NCBI RefSeq assembly: GCF_002090095.1
Contig: NZ_BBRJ01000002.1
Location: 547,265-611,264, forward strand
DNA from: Demequina sp. NBRC 110053
GTDB lineage: Bacteria > Actinomycetota > Actinomycetes > Actinomycetales > Demequinaceae
Direction: 5' to 3'
DNA length: 64,000 nucleotides
How positions within the stretch are numbered: position 1 is the first letter of the stretch; each line of letters starts with the position of its first letter. Made by a program: the position numbers and the translations under genes. Below are positions 27,272 through 36,611 of the stretch, one piece after another. The notes beneath the pieces are model-generated. The model was given only the letters and a program-made list of their open reading frames with translations, made no database searches and was not told the origin of the DNA.

Positions 27272-28948
27272 CTACATCCGCTCCGGGGCGCTCACGCCCA
27301 GCAGACCCAGCCCGTTGGCGAGCACCTGCCGCGCCGCGTCGTTGAGCCACAGCCGGCTGCGGTGAAGGTCGGTGATCTCCTCATCACCGAGCGGAGTCAC
27401 GCGCGTGCGGTCGTACCAGCCGTGGTACACGGATGCGACCTCCTCGAGGTAGCGCGCCACGCGGTGCTGCTCGCGAAACTCGACCGCCTGGGTCACCACG
27501 CGCGGGAATTCCCCCAGCACGCCCAGCAGCTTGGACTCCCACTCGTGGTCGAGCGCACCGGCGTCGAAGCCGTCCTCGCGGCTGATGCCGTACTCGGCGG
27601 CGTTGCGGGCGACGGAGGTGGCGCGTGCGTGCGCGTACTGCACGTAGAAAACGGGGTTCGCGTTGGTCTTCGAGGCGAGCAGGTCGAGGTCGATGTCGAT
27701 CGACTGGTCCGCGCTCGAGCGCGCGAGCGAGTAGCGCGCGGCATCGACGCCCACCGCCCCGACCAGGTCCTCCATCGTGACGACGGTGCCGGCGCGCTTG
27801 GACATGCGCACCGGCTGGCCGTCCTTTACGAGGTTCACCATCTGGCCGATGATGACCTCGACGATCTCGGGGGCATGGCCCAGCGCCGCGGCAGCGGCCT
27901 TGAGGCGCGCGATGTACCCGTGGTGGTCGGCTCCCAGCAGGTAGATGCACAGGTCAGCACCGCGCTCGTGCTTGTCGCGGATGTAGGCGATGTCGCCCGC
28001 GATGTAGGCCGCCTTGCCGTCGGACTTGATGACCACGCGGTCCTTCTCGTCGCCGTAGTCGCTGCTGCGCAGCCACCAGGCGCCGTCCGCCTCGTACAGC
28101 GCTCCGGAGGACTTGAGCTCCTCGAGGGCGCGCTCGACCTTGCCCGAGTGGTGCAGCGAGTCCTCGTGGAAGTAGACGTCGAAGTCGACGCCGAAGTCGT
28201 GGAGCGACTGCTTGATCTCCGCGAACATCAGCTTGACGCCCCGCTCGCGGAAGAACTCGAGGCCCTCCGCGCGCGGACGCTCCATGGGGTTCGTGTCCCC
28301 TGCCGCCATGGCCTCGACCATCACCTCGTCGGCGACGTCCTGGATGTACTGGCCGCCGTAGCCGTTCTCGGGGGCGTCCTCGCCCGCCACCACCGCGTAG
28401 AGCGACGCGGCGAAGTTGTCGATCTGGCTGCCGTGGTCATTGAAGTAGTACTCGCGGATCACGCGCGCGCCGTGGAACTCGAGCAGGCGCGCCAGGGAGT
28501 CGCCCACGGCGGCCCACCGCGTGCCACCCAGGTGAATGGGTCCGGTCGGGTTGGCCGAGACGAACTCCACGTTGACGGTGGTCCCGGAGAGGGACTCGCC
28601 GCGGCCGTAGTCCGCGCCGAGCTCGACGATCCCGCGCGCGAGCTCACCCGCGGCGGACGCGCTCACCCGGATGTTGATGAACCCCGGTCCGGCGACCTCG
28701 GCCGACTCGACACCGTCGACGGCGACCAGCCGCTCGACGAGCGTGTCCGCGAACTCGCGTGGGTTGGTGCCGGCCTTCTTGGCCAGCTGCATCGCGATGT
28801 TGGTCGCCCAGTCGCCGTGCTCGCGCTGACGCGGCCGCTCCACTCGCACCTCGTCGGGAACGTCGAAGGGCGACAGCTGGAAGTCGCTGTCGTCGATGCC
28901 CTGCAGGAGGGCGGCGCGAATCTGGGCGGAGAGCTCTTCTGGGGTCAC
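27272..28948 (-). CDS. argS: Arginyl-tRNA synthetase
   Basis: 558 residues, a normal length. N-terminal ArgRS domain (about 1-95), class I catalytic core with the HIGH-type [13 protein letters not shown] and KMSKS-type VRMSKRAG, and a C-terminal DALR anticodon-binding domain ending in a short GVSAPERM. It charges tRNA-Arg, one gene for which lies 2.2 kb away at 31160. The GTG at 28948 is the only family-like start. lysA follows after 2 nt. Confidence 0.96.
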   Translation of the reverse strand: MTPEELSAQIRAALLQGIDDSDFQLSPFDVPDEVRVERPRQREHGDWATNIAMQLAKKAGTNPREFADTLVERLVAVDGVESAEVAGPGFINIRVSASAAGELARGIVELGADYGRGESLSGTTVNVEFVSANPTGPIHLGGTRWAAVGDSLARLLEFHGARVIREYYFNDHGSQIDNFAASLYAVVAGEDAPENGYGGQYIQDVADEVMVEAMAAGDTNPMERPRAEGLEFFRERGVKLMFAEIKQSLHDFGVDFDVYFHEDSLHHSGKVERALEELKSSGALYEADGAWWLRSSDYGDEKDRVVIKSDGKAAYIAGDIAYIRDKHERGADLCIYLLGADHHGYIARLKAAAAALGHAPEIVEVIIGQMVNLVKDGQPVRMSKRAGTVVTMEDLVGAVGVDAARYSLARSSADQSIDIDLDLLASKTNANPVFYVQYAHARATSVARNAAEYGISREDGFDAGALDHEWESKLLGVLGEFPRVVTQAVEFREQHRVARYLEEVASVYHGWYDRTRVTPLGDEEITDLHRSRLWLNDAARQVLANGLGLLGVSAPERM

Positions 28949-28995
28949 CGGGGAAGTCTATCGGCGGCGGCGGCGCCGATGCGCGGGCCGGCTGC

Positions 28996-29367
28996 TCAGC
29001 GCAGCTCGGCCTGCACTCGCTTGGGCAGGGAGGCGCGGACGATCTCGTAGGCAGACTCGAGACTCTCGAGCTGGACGTCACGCGGGCAGTCGCCGTCCAC
29101 GGAGATCGAGATCCACAGGCGCTTGTTCGCGTAGTGCCCCGGCGTCACCGATGCGTACTGCGATCGCAGAGCGGCGTTCTCCTCGGGATCGCCTTTGATG
29201 GTGAGTCCGGCAGCGCCGTCAGGCAGCAGTCCGAAGCGCCCGAAGTGCTTCCCGCCCACCTGGAACGTCTGAGCCCCCCAGTCAGGGTACGGAACCACGG
29301 TCGCGCCGGGCAGCCCCGCGATCGGGGCCGCCAGCCAGGCGGGCAGGTCGGGCACGTGGTGAGGCAT
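28996..29367 (-). CDS. MmcQ/YjbR-family protein
   Basis: 123 residues. The pattern LPGATVVPYPDWGAQTFQVGGK, a central LTIKGDPEEN and ASVTPGHYANKRLWISI match the MmcQ/YjbR (CyaY-like fold) family. Members are annotated as putative DNA-binding proteins, but biochemical function is unsettled. Its stop lies 47 nt before the argS start, in the same direction, so weak co-transcription is possible. Confidence 0.78.
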   Translation of the reverse strand: MPHHVPDLPAWLAAPIAGLPGATVVPYPDWGAQTFQVGGKHFGRFGLLPDGAAGLTIKGDPEENAALRSQYASVTPGHYANKRLWISISVDGDCPRDVQLESLESAYEIVRASLPKRVQAELR

Positions 29368-29421
29368 GCCACCACCGTAGTCACCGCCCCTGACACGGGC
29401 TCGCCGGACGGGGGCCGCCGA

Positions 29422-30174
29422 TCAGGCCAGCGTCCGGCGCTCGCCACGCTCCAGCACCGTGAGGCGGTCGGCCTTGCCGGCAGCCTCGAACCACGCGAGC
29501 AGGTCCCCGCGCGGCTGGGAGAAGTGCGCCCAGTCGTCGATGTGAACAGGCACCAGCGTCGCGGTGGGCCACAGGTCGCCGATGCGCGAGGCGCGTTCAG
29601 CGTCGGCGGTGAGCAGCATGTCGCCCAGTGGCTTGACCTTGGCCGCGCCGGCGAACACGATGGCGATGCCGACGGCCGGGAAGCGCTCCGCGACCTTGGC
29701 AGCCTTCTTCACCGAGGAGTTGTCCCCCGAGACGTAGATCGTCGGCCAGCCCTCCGCCTCGAGCACGAAGCCCGTGACCTGGCCGGTGACATGCTTGACG
29801 ATCGACGGGCCGTGTCGCGCTGGCACCGCCGTGATGGTGACCGGCAGGTCTCCGGGGATGATCGCCTGGTCCCATCGGCTCAAGCCCTGGGCGCGCTCCA
29901 GGCGCTCGCCTCCTTCGGGAGTCGTCAGTACGTGAAGGACGTCATCGAGCATCGCGCGCCCCGTCACGTCGAGGTTGTCCTCGTGCTCGTCGTGGCTCAG
30001 GAGCACCACGTCCACCGCGCCCACCTCGTCTCGCGACAGCGCCGGTCCCGCCAGCTTGGTGAGATTGCCCACCGGCCCGGGCGGATCGAAGGTCGGGTCG
30101 GTGAGCAGGCGCAGTCCCGCATACTCGATCAGGACGGTCGGACCGCCCACCAGGGCGACGGGAACGCGCGGCAT
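29422..30174 (-). CDS. MBL-fold metallo-hydrolase
   Basis: 250 residues. The metal motif reads LLSHDEHEDNLD, so the usual HxHxDH becomes HxxHxDN, a variant of the UlaG-like branch. Later metal ligands are probably in ARHGPS, YVSGDNS and PVHIDDW. The ATG at 30174 starts MPRVPVALVGGPTVLIEY, typical for the group. It begins 4 nt after the stop of the upstream lipoprotein gene. Substrate unknown. Confidence 0.82.
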   Translation of the reverse strand: MPRVPVALVGGPTVLIEYAGLRLLTDPTFDPPGPVGNLTKLAGPALSRDEVGAVDVVLLSHDEHEDNLDVTGRAMLDDVLHVLTTPEGGERLERAQGLSRWDQAIIPGDLPVTITAVPARHGPSIVKHVTGQVTGFVLEAEGWPTIYVSGDNSSVKKAAKVAERFPAVGIAIVFAGAAKVKPLGDMLLTADAERASRIGDLWPTATLVPVHIDDWAHFSQPRGDLLAWFEAAGKADRLTVLERGERRTLA

Positions 30175-30178
30175 GGTG

Positions 30179-30502
30179 CTAGTCAAGCACCTGCACCGCG
30201 ACCACGTCGCACTGCACGGGGAACGACTCCGCACACGCATCGGTCCACACCTGGATGTGCGCCCCCTCAGCCACGTCATGCCTGGTCTCGGCGCCTTCGA
30301 GAGGCGTCGAGTCGATCAGCGTGAACGCTGTCTGATCGAAGTACTCGTATCCGGTGTCAGGCAGGAAGATTAGTCCCGTCGCCTCATCGCCGGGCAGGAC
30401 GCCGGCGACGGTGCCGACGGCATCCGGCTCCCGATCGGGGATCCCGGGCGCGCCGCACCCCGCCAGCACGAGGGCCGCGAGTGCGAAGGCCGTCAGTCGC
30501 AT
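30179..30502 (-). CDS. Small lipoprotein of unknown function
   Basis: 107 residues. A short signal peptide ends in the lipobox LAGC (Cys16). The mature part contains two more Cys (in DACAESF and VQCDVV) that could form a disulfide. No family recognised. It is followed after 4 nt by the MBL-fold gene and preceded 18 nt upstream by the asparaginase-like gene, so the three probably form one operon. Confidence 0.7.
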   Translation of the reverse strand: MRLTAFALAALVLAGCGAPGIPDREPDAVGTVAGVLPGDEATGLIFLPDTGYEYFDQTAFTLIDSTPLEGAETRHDVAEGAHIQVWTDACAESFPVQCDVVAVQVLD

Positions 30503-30520
30503 GGCTCCATCATGCCTGCC

Positions 30521-31024
30521 TCATGCCTTCCAGCTTCTGAAGGCACCGGTCGCGGCATCCTTGCGCACGGACCCGGCGGCGAACAGGCGCGCTCCCATCG
30601 CCACGTGGACGCCGGCTGGAGCGAGCTGCGCCGCAGCGAGAGCGAACCCGAGGTTCATGTGCGCATCGGAGCCGTGGACCGACTCGGGCCGCAAGGCCCC
30701 GGTGAGCACCACCGTCACGCCGTCACGTACGCGCGACTGGAGGTAGGAAGCGGTCTCCGTCATCGTGTCCGTGCCGTGCGTGACCACGATCGCGCGTTCG
30801 ACGCTGTCGGCGATCGCCCGCGCGAGCCGGGCGCGGTCGCCGTCCGTGAGGTCGCGGCTGTCCTTCGCGAGCACGCGTGCCACGCGAATCGACACCGATG
30901 GCACCACGGTCGCGAGGATGCGAGCGACGGCGGGCTCGCCCACGCCGAGCTCGCCGTTCAGCAGGTACTCCTTGTCGATGGTCCCACCGGTGGTGAGGAC
31001 CGCGACGTCAGCTGTCGCGCCCAT
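30521..31024 (-). CDS. Single-domain asparaginase-like protein
   Basis: 167 residues matching only the N-terminal domain of L-asparaginase I/II (normally about 330). Both catalytic threonine motifs are present: TTGGTIDKEY (about 11-20) and VTHGTDTM (about 82-89), followed by VLTGALRPES. The C-terminal domain that completes the dimer interface is absent, with no remnant before the next gene. GGAAGGAG lies before the ATG. Short homologues of this kind exist in other bacteria, so this is probably a stable variant, not a truncation. Activity is uncertain. Confidence 0.78.
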   Translation of the reverse strand: MGATADVAVLTTGGTIDKEYLLNGELGVGEPAVARILATVVPSVSIRVARVLAKDSRDLTDGDRARLARAIADSVERAIVVTHGTDTMTETASYLQSRVRDGVTVVLTGALRPESVHGSDAHMNLGFALAAAQLAPAGVHVAMGARLFAAGSVRKDAATGAFRSWKA

Positions 31025-31159
31025 GCCGCTCCTTCCACGCCGTGCCGCCCGGCAAGGCTACGGCCCACTCGTGCCTGACGGGCCGGTGCGTAGGACCGAC
31101 ACGCGCGGCCGTCGGCCTCCGTGCTGGTAGCCTTGACCGTCGCGGGAGGACTCCCGCAG

Positions 31160-31232
31160 GCCCCCGTAGCTCAGCGGATAGAGCGCCGGTTTCCGGTACC
31201 GAAGGTCGCAGGTTCGATTCCTGTCGGGGGCA
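31160..31232 (+). tRNA. tRNA-Arg, anticodon CCG
   Basis: A 73-nt cloverleaf. The 7-bp acceptor stem is GCCCCCG/CGGGGGC, followed by discriminator A with no encoded CCA. D-stem GCTC/GAGC, anticodon loop TTCCGGT with CCG at 34-36, T-stem GCAGG/CCTGT with TTCGATT loop. It reads the Arg codon CGG. The bottom pair of the anticodon stem (C27-A43) is mismatched. Confidence 0.95.
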
Positions 31233-31253
31233 CGTCGTATGCTCGCGACACAC

Positions 31254-31294
31254 GAGCCGCAGGGCACGCTGAGAGGCGTGGCTCCCTGCGGCTC
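31254..31294 (+). terminator. Terminator after tRNA-Arg
   Basis: Eleven-nt arms GAGCCGCAGGG and CCCTGCGGCTC pair perfectly. The 19-nt interior itself contains CACGC/GCGTG, so a long, nearly continuous hairpin forms. It lies between tRNA-Arg and the convergent alcohol dehydrogenase gene and could serve both. Confidence 0.75.
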
Positions 31295-31311
31295 TGTCGT
31301 CCCACTGCGCG

Positions 31312-32373
31312 TCAGCTCTCGACTCCCTGGCCGATCGTCGCCGCGTCGATCACGAACCGATACCGCACGTCGCCCTTGAGCACCCGCTCCCACGCATCGT
31401 TCACCTGAGACGCGTCGATGACCTCGACTCCGGGCGCGATGCCGTGCTCGGCGCAGAACTCGAGCATCTCCTGAGTCTCGGGGATCCCGCCGATGGTCGA
31501 GCCCGTGAACGATCGCTGGTTGGTGAACAGCCGGAACAGGCTGACCTTCGCGGGCTCGGGCGGGGCCCCCACGTTCGCCATCACGCCACCGAAGGCGAGC
31601 GTCTCGAGGTAGGCGTCGACGTCCAGCGGCGCGCTGACCGTGTTGATGATGAGGTCGAACGAGCGCGACAGCCCGCCCAGCACCGCCGGGTCGCTCGTCG
31701 CATGGTGGGCGGCCGCACCCAGCTCGAGCGCGTCCGCACGCTTCGCTGAGGTGCGGGACAGCACCGTGACCTCCGCGCCCATCGCCACCGCGAGCTTGAC
31801 GGCCATGTGGCCCAGACCGCCCATCCCCACCACCGCGACGCGCGTGCCCGGTCCGGCGCCCCAGCGCTTGAGTGGCGAGTAGGTCGTGATGCCGGCGCAG
31901 AGGAGCGGGGCCGCGGTGTCGAACGCGATCGCCTCCGGCAGCGCGAGCACGAAGTGCTCGTCCACGACGACCGAGGACGAGTAGCCACCCTGCGTGATGG
32001 TGCCGTCTCGGTCGACGGCGCCATAGGTGTCGACGAAACCCTCGTCGCAGTAGTTCTCGCGCCCTGCGAGGCAGTTGTCGCATGCGCGGCACGAGCCCAC
32101 CATGCACCCGACTCCCACGCGATCACCCACGGCGAGGCCGGCCACGTCGGAACCGACCTCGGCCACCACGCCGGCGATCTCGTGGCCGACCGTGAGCGGA
32201 TACGACTGCTGCCCCCAGTCTCCGCGCACGGTATGGATGTCGGAGTGGCAGATGCCCGCCCATGCGATGTCGATGCGCACGTCCCTTGGCCCGACGTCGC
32301 GACGGGTCACAGTGCCGGACTCGAGCGGTCCGTCAGGGGTGCGGGCGACGATGGCGGCGACGTCTGTGCTCAT
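31312..32373 (-). CDS. Zinc-dependent alcohol dehydrogenase (YahK/AdhC-like)
   Basis: 353 residues, medium-chain dehydrogenase. Catalytic zinc segments are GICHSDIHT and GHEIAG, the structural zinc is bound by the four Cys of CRACDNCLAGRENYC, and the cofactor fold contains VAVVGMGGLGHMAV. The order and spacing match cinnamyl-alcohol-dehydrogenase-like broad aldehyde reductases (YahK, CPxxDNxx type), usually NADPH-linked. It is monocistronic by position, and its role is probably aldehyde detoxification or general reduction. Confidence 0.88.
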   Translation of the reverse strand: MSTDVAAIVARTPDGPLESGTVTRRDVGPRDVRIDIAWAGICHSDIHTVRGDWGQQSYPLTVGHEIAGVVAEVGSDVAGLAVGDRVGVGCMVGSCRACDNCLAGRENYCDEGFVDTYGAVDRDGTITQGGYSSSVVVDEHFVLALPEAIAFDTAAPLLCAGITTYSPLKRWGAGPGTRVAVVGMGGLGHMAVKLAVAMGAEVTVLSRTSAKRADALELGAAAHHATSDPAVLGGLSRSFDLIINTVSAPLDVDAYLETLAFGGVMANVGAPPEPAKVSLFRLFTNQRSFTGSTIGGIPETQEMLEFCAEHGIAPGVEVIDASQVNDAWERVLKGDVRYRFVIDAATIGQGVES

Positions 32374-32539
32374 GCCGGCATGCTACGGACCTCCCCCGGC
32401 GCACCGCGAGTCCCGCCGGGCGCATCGGCTGCGCTCCCCCCGGGCGGCGTCGCCAAGCGACCGCCGGTGGCACCGCCGTGGTCCGACCAGACGTTGACGA
32501 TGCGGGCGGCGCCGTGGTCGGCTGATGCCAGGAGGTGTC

Positions 32540-32875
32540 GTGGACGACGACGAGCGGTGGCTGGTGATCGACGGGCGTCGCTGGCGACGAACCGATCCGT
32601 CCCTGCCCCCCGACCTCGTCGATGCCCTGAAGTCCCACCTGGGCCGAGCACGCGCCGCGGTACGGCCGGCCAAGCGTTCCGGGGACGACAAGGCGCTCGC
32701 CGCCGCGCGCGAACGCGTGGGCCTCGCCAAGCGCGGCCTGGGCGAGCGCGGCCCGCGCTGGTGGGACGAGCCCGAGGATGCGCGCCTCGCCAACGCGCGC
32801 GAGGCGCTGCGCGCACTCGACCGCCTCGCCCCGCCCGCACGCACCGGTCCGGACGCCGCCGACACGAAGGGCTAG
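32540..32875 (+). CDS. Conserved actinobacterial protein of unknown function
   Basis: About 111 residues. WLVIDGRRWRRTDPSLP opens it, followed by a long charged helical region with KRxLGERGPRWWDEP. I recall similar short proteins, often mislabelled as Tol biopolymer transporter, but no function is established. GTG 32540 is chosen because GGAGG lies 4 nt upstream. ATG 32525 is the alternative. The TAG stop shares the palindrome CTAG with the stop of the convergent aldo/keto reductase gene. Confidence 0.68.
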   Translation: MDDDERWLVIDGRRWRRTDPSLPPDLVDALKSHLGRARAAVRPAKRSGDDKALAAARERVGLAKRGLGERGPRWWDEPEDARLANAREALRALDRLAPPARTGPDAADTKG

Positions 32876-33747
32876 CCGTCGAGCGTCACGGCGAGCGCGG
32901 ACATCTCCTCGTCCGTCAGCTCGATCTCCCCCGCGCCTGCGGAATCGAGGATCGAGCTGGGGCGCGAGGCTCCAGGGATCGGGATGACGACCGGCGCGAG
33001 CGCGAGCTCCCACGCGAGCACGACCTGCTGCGCGGAGATGCCGCGCGCATCGGCGACCGCCTGGAACGGCGCGTGGAGGGTGCCCACGTCGCCGGCTGAC
33101 CTGATGCCGCCCAGCGGGCTCCACGGCAGGAAGGCGACACCCAGCTGCGCGCACAGCTCGAGTTCGGGGTACGACGACGTGAACCGGGGTGAGAACTGGT
33201 TCTGCACGCTCGCGAGCCGGCCGCCGAGGACCTCGTTCGCCTCGCGGATCTGGTCGGGGTTCGCGTTCGAGATGCCCGCCATGCGGATCACGCCCTCGTC
33301 CAGCAGCTCGGCCAGCGCGCCGATCGAGTCCGCGTACGGGACGTGCGGATCCGGCCGGTGGTGCTGATGGAGGCCGATCGCGTCGACGCCCAGCCGCAGC
33401 GCCGACGCCTTGGCCGCCTCCTTGAGGTAGGCGGGGTCGCCGTTCTGGTACCACGTGCCGTCCCCTGGACGGAGGGAGCCCGCCTTGGTCGCGATCAGGA
33501 CGGTATCACGCACCGCGGCATCGGGATACGCCGCCACGGCGCGGCCGATGAGCGACTCGTTGTGCCCGACCTCGCCAGGGTTCAGGTGATACGCGTCGGC
33601 GGTGTCGATCAGGGTGACGCCCGCATCGAGCGCCGCGTGGATGGTCGCGACCGACCGCGCCTCGTCCGGCCGGCCCTCGATCGACATGGGCATGCCGCCC
33701 AGTCCGATGGCGCTGACGGTTCGCTCTCCCAGCGTGCGCTGCAGCAT
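32872..33747 (-). CDS. Aldo/keto reductase
   Basis: 291 residues, (beta/alpha)8 NADPH oxidoreductase. The catalytic tetrad parts are visible: Asp and Tyr in LIDTADAYHL, Lys in IATKAG, His in GLHQHH. VQNQFSPRF and FLPWSPLGG are family segments, and PGASRPSSI binds the cofactor phosphate. The ATG at 33747 gives MLQRTLGER. Its last bases overlap the convergent 111-residue gene by 4 nt. Substrate unknown. Confidence 0.9.
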   Translation of the reverse strand: MLQRTLGERTVSAIGLGGMPMSIEGRPDEARSVATIHAALDAGVTLIDTADAYHLNPGEVGHNESLIGRAVAAYPDAAVRDTVLIATKAGSLRPGDGTWYQNGDPAYLKEAAKASALRLGVDAIGLHQHHRPDPHVPYADSIGALAELLDEGVIRMAGISNANPDQIREANEVLGGRLASVQNQFSPRFTSSYPELELCAQLGVAFLPWSPLGGIRSAGDVGTLHAPFQAVADARGISAQQVVLAWELALAPVVIPIPGASRPSSILDSAGAGEIELTDEEMSALAVTLDG

Positions 33748-33884
33748 GACTCTCCCAAGGCTGTGACGGTCTCCTGGCCTCGACGCTAGCGGCTGCACGC
33801 GTGAACGCAAGTCGCGCCCTTGTGCCAGTCGGCGCATCGGCCCTCCGCGAGGCGCGTCGACGATGGCCGACACGCCAGCCGACC

Positions 33885-34364
33885 TCAGCCAGCGGCCTGC
33901 TCGTCCCCGGCCACCGTGAGCTCGCCCACGGTCGCCGCTGAGCCGTCGACCTCGCCGCCGGCGACCGGCACCACGCACTGGCGGTAGGTGTCGCCCTCGA
34001 GCCGCCAGACCACGGCGAGGACGCCGTCTCCGTCCTCTTCATACGTGGCCGCAGCGGCCTCGTACCGCCCCACCCGCTGCGCGTCCAGATCCGCGAGGGG
34101 CGTGTCGACCTCGCCGTGAGTCTCGACCACGCCGTAGTGGTCCCGCCACTCAGGCGGCTCGTAGACATTGCCTCCCTGGACCGCGGGCGAGCCGGTGCCG
34201 TCGAGAGCGGCCTCGCAGGCGGCGATGGCTGCCTCCTCGACCGGGCTCGCGCCACCGCCAAGGGCGCTCCACACGAGGGACCCTCCCACGACGACGACCG
34301 CCGCTGCACCTGCCCCCGCCAGCGGAAGCCACGTGCGCGGCTTGGGCTCCCCGTCATCGGCCAT
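33885..34364 (-). CDS. Membrane-anchored protein of unknown function
   Basis: 159 residues. A single hydrophobic helix (about 12-33) follows a short charged N-terminus, so the remainder probably faces outside. The mature part has two Cys (IAACEAA and RQCVVPV) that could form a disulfide, and an acidic Tyr-rich middle. No family recognised. It lies divergent from the patatin gene with a 22-nt gap, so the two promoters must overlap each other's coding ends. Confidence 0.65.
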   Translation of the reverse strand: MADDGEPKPRTWLPLAGAGAAAVVVVGGSLVWSALGGGASPVEEAAIAACEAALDGTGSPAVQGGNVYEPPEWRDHYGVVETHGEVDTPLADLDAQRVGRYEAAAATYEEDGDGVLAVVWRLEGDTYRQCVVPVAGGEVDGSAATVGELTVAGDEQAAG

Positions 34365-34386
34365 GCCTTCAGCCTACGATGGCGGC

Positions 34387-35235
34387 ATGGACGCCTGGGA
34401 CGACCTGCGCGGCAGCGACGCGCTGGGACTGGCGCTCGGGGGCGGCGGAGCGCTGGGCGCGGCCCATGTGGGCGTCCTGCAGGTGCTTCACGAGCGCGCA
34501 TTGGTGCCCACCGTCATCGCCGGAACCTCGGCGGGATCGATCATGGGAGCGGCCTACGCCATCGGCATCGATCCGTACGACCTCGAGGAGCGGACCGTCC
34601 GCGCGGGGTGGGGAACCTTCGGCTCGTTCTCCGCGAGGCCGGGACTCGGTCTGCTGACGGCCGATGCGCTGCGCGAGACGGTGCACCGTGTCGCCGGGGA
34701 CGCGGCGATCGAGGACCTGCCCGTCCGATTCGCCGCGGTCGCCACCGACATCGAGACCCGGCAGGCCGTCGTGCTGGACCGAGGCCCACTCGCGGATGCC
34801 ATCGCGGCGTCCATTGCCGTCCCTGGCATCTTTCGCCCCGTCCGGGTGGGCGGACGGACCCTGATCGACGGAGGGGTGGTGCAGAACCTTCCCATCGAGA
34901 CGGCGTTCGGCCTGGGCGCGGACCGCGTGATCGCCGTCCGCCTCGCACCCGAGTGGGATGGGATGGGCGTCGAGCCCACGGCGCTGCACGTGCATGAATG
35001 GGTGATCCGGCCCGACGTCACGCTGATCCGGCCCATCCTCGAACGGCGCTCGCAGTGGCGGCCGCGCGACCTGCCGGGGATGATCGAGCTCGGACGCCAG
35101 GCCGCCGAGCGCGCGCTCGCGGACTATCCCGTGGTCTCCGAACGACCCGAGCGCGCGGAGCCGGTCATGCCGCCGGAAGATGAGGAAATGCCTGAGCAAC
35201 CGCGGGGTATCGCACGGTTCCTCCATCGACATTGA
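34387..35235 (+). CDS. Patatin-like phospholipase (RssA-like)
   Basis: 282 residues. The oxyanion loop is ALGGGGALGAAHVGVL (about 16-31), the nucleophile serine lies in GTSAGS (about 46-51), and the catalytic Asp in LIDGGVVQNLPI (about 160). Serine-aspartate dyad esterases of this type deacylate lipids. TACGAT (34375-34380) ends 6 nt before the ATG, so the message is probably leaderless. The last 71 nt overlap the convergent alanine dehydrogenase gene and encode a Pro/Glu-rich tail. Confidence 0.88.
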   Translation: MDAWDDLRGSDALGLALGGGGALGAAHVGVLQVLHERALVPTVIAGTSAGSIMGAAYAIGIDPYDLEERTVRAGWGTFGSFSARPGLGLLTADALRETVHRVAGDAAIEDLPVRFAAVATDIETRQAVVLDRGPLADAIAASIAVPGIFRPVRVGGRTLIDGGVVQNLPIETAFGLGADRVIAVRLAPEWDGMGVEPTALHVHEWVIRPDVTLIRPILERRSQWRPRDLPGMIELGRQAAERALADYPVVSERPERAEPVMPPEDEEMPEQPRGIARFLHRH

Positions 35236-36250
35236 CGCCCCGCTCGAGCGCGGGATCCGCCGCGATCGCCGCGCGCACGCCGGCGGCCAGCGCCTCGACG
35301 TACGGGAACGTGACGTGGCTGAGCGCCGCCGTCGACGTCGCGCCGGCCGCACCGGGCATGTTCGCGACGCAGTACAGCAGGGAGCCCGCGACCCGGTAGG
35401 TGGGATCGTCATGGGTGGTGGGGCGCGAGTCCTCGAAGCAGCCGCCCTGATCGATCGCGATGTCGACCAGCACCGAGCCGGGTCTCATCCGCTGGACGGT
35501 CGCATGGGTCACCACTGTGGGCGCCGGGCGACCGGGGACCAGCACGGCGCCGATCACGAGGTCCGCGTCGAGCACCTCTCGCTCGACGTTCGCAGGCGTC
35601 GAGACGACGGTCCGCAGGCGCTCGCCGTGCTCCCTCGCGAGCGCCTCCAGTCGCGCCTCGTCGACGTCGACGACCACCGCATCGGCCCCCATCGCCACCA
35701 CCTGCGCGAGAGCCGCTGATCCCGCCACTCCTCCGCCGATGACGACCACACGCGCGCCCGCCGCTCCCGGCGCCCCTGACAGCAGGGCTCCTCGCCCGCC
35801 CTGCGGGCTGAGCAGATGGTGCGCGCCCTCGGACGCGGCGAGCCTGCCCGCGATGACGCTCATGGGGGTCAGCAGTGGCAGCGAGCCGTCGTCGAGCTGC
35901 ACGGTGTCGTAGGAGATTGCCGTGGTGCGGGCATCGACGAGTGCACGCGCGAGCGGCTCGTTGGCGGCGAGGTGGAGGAAGGTGAAGAGGGTGTTGTCCC
36001 GCAGGAAGCCGTACTCGCTCTCGAGAGGTTCCTTGACCTTGAGGACCAGGTCCGCGGCCCAGGCGTCCTCCGCGGTGCCGACGCGAGCCCCGGCGTCGCG
36101 GTATGCCTCGTCCGCCAGGAATGCGCCCGCGCCCGCGCCCGACTCGATCAGCACGTCGTGGCCCTGAGCGGTGAGGGCCCTCGCCCCGTCCGGCGTGAGC
36201 GCCACGCGCGTCTCGCGGTTCTTGATCTCCTGGGGCACGCCGATGCGCAT
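35165..36250 (-). CDS. ald: Alanine dehydrogenase
   Basis: 361 residues. It interconverts alanine with pyruvate and ammonia using NAD. Start MRIGVPQEIKNRETRVALTP and the active-site Lys and His segments (VLKVKEP, LFTFLHLAAN) are typical. The NAD fold has VVVIGGGVAGSAAL, and the segment DIAIDQGGCFEDSRPTTHDDP is diagnostic. The ATG has AGAGGAG upstream. The C-terminus is slightly shorter than the usual 371 residues and overlaps the convergent patatin gene by 71 nt. Confidence 0.94.
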   Translation of the reverse strand: MRIGVPQEIKNRETRVALTPDGARALTAQGHDVLIESGAGAGAFLADEAYRDAGARVGTAEDAWAADLVLKVKEPLESEYGFLRDNTLFTFLHLAANEPLARALVDARTTAISYDTVQLDDGSLPLLTPMSVIAGRLAASEGAHHLLSPQGGRGALLSGAPGAAGARVVVIGGGVAGSAALAQVVAMGADAVVVDVDEARLEALAREHGERLRTVVSTPANVEREVLDADLVIGAVLVPGRPAPTVVTHATVQRMRPGSVLVDIAIDQGGCFEDSRPTTHDDPTYRVAGSLLYCVANMPGAAGATSTAALSHVTFPYVEALAAGVRAAIAADPALERGVNVDGGTVRYPAVAQAFPHLPAA

Positions 36251-36611
36251 GTCAGCTCCTCTGGCCCGTGCGGCGGGTGGCCTCGGGGCGTCCGGTGGCA
36301 CGGCGGCCGGGTCTCGACGCGCCGCGTGCCTCCAGCCTGACGCATCGCGACTGCTCATGCCACGGCGAGATGGCCGACACGCCGCGCAATGGAGCGGTGC
36401 GACGTCACCCACCCCACGCCCGACGCCGTCCGGGCTCAGGGGAACTCCGGATCCGCTCCCCCGCACGGGTGATGGCTCTCCCCCTCCGCTGACTGCGCGA
36501 CGGCCCTCGCATGGCCGATGCGGGGGTGGAGGGGCGGCGGCTAGCCTCGGCCACGCAACGATCGCGCAGGCGCCGTCGCCCACGCGACCAGGATCCGACC
36601 GAGGAGCAACC
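36251..36611. other. Intergenic region between ald and a lipoprotein gene
   Basis: About 360 nt between divergent genes. I see no convincing gene. The short frames here have no ribosome-binding sites and no family-like sequence. A TAGCCT hexamer at 36542-36547 could be a -10 for the lipoprotein gene, but no matching -35 is evident. GAGGAG at 36601-36606 is the lipoprotein ribosome-binding site. Confidence 0.5.

Noticed and set aside
30521-31024. Asparaginase pseudogene
   Set aside because: Both catalytic motifs, a strong ribosome-binding site and a clean stop are present, and no remnant of a C-terminal domain follows.
31142-31157. Hairpin directly before tRNA-Arg as a terminator of an upstream transcript
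   Set aside because: No upstream plus-strand gene leads into it, so it is more likely part of the tRNA precursor leader.
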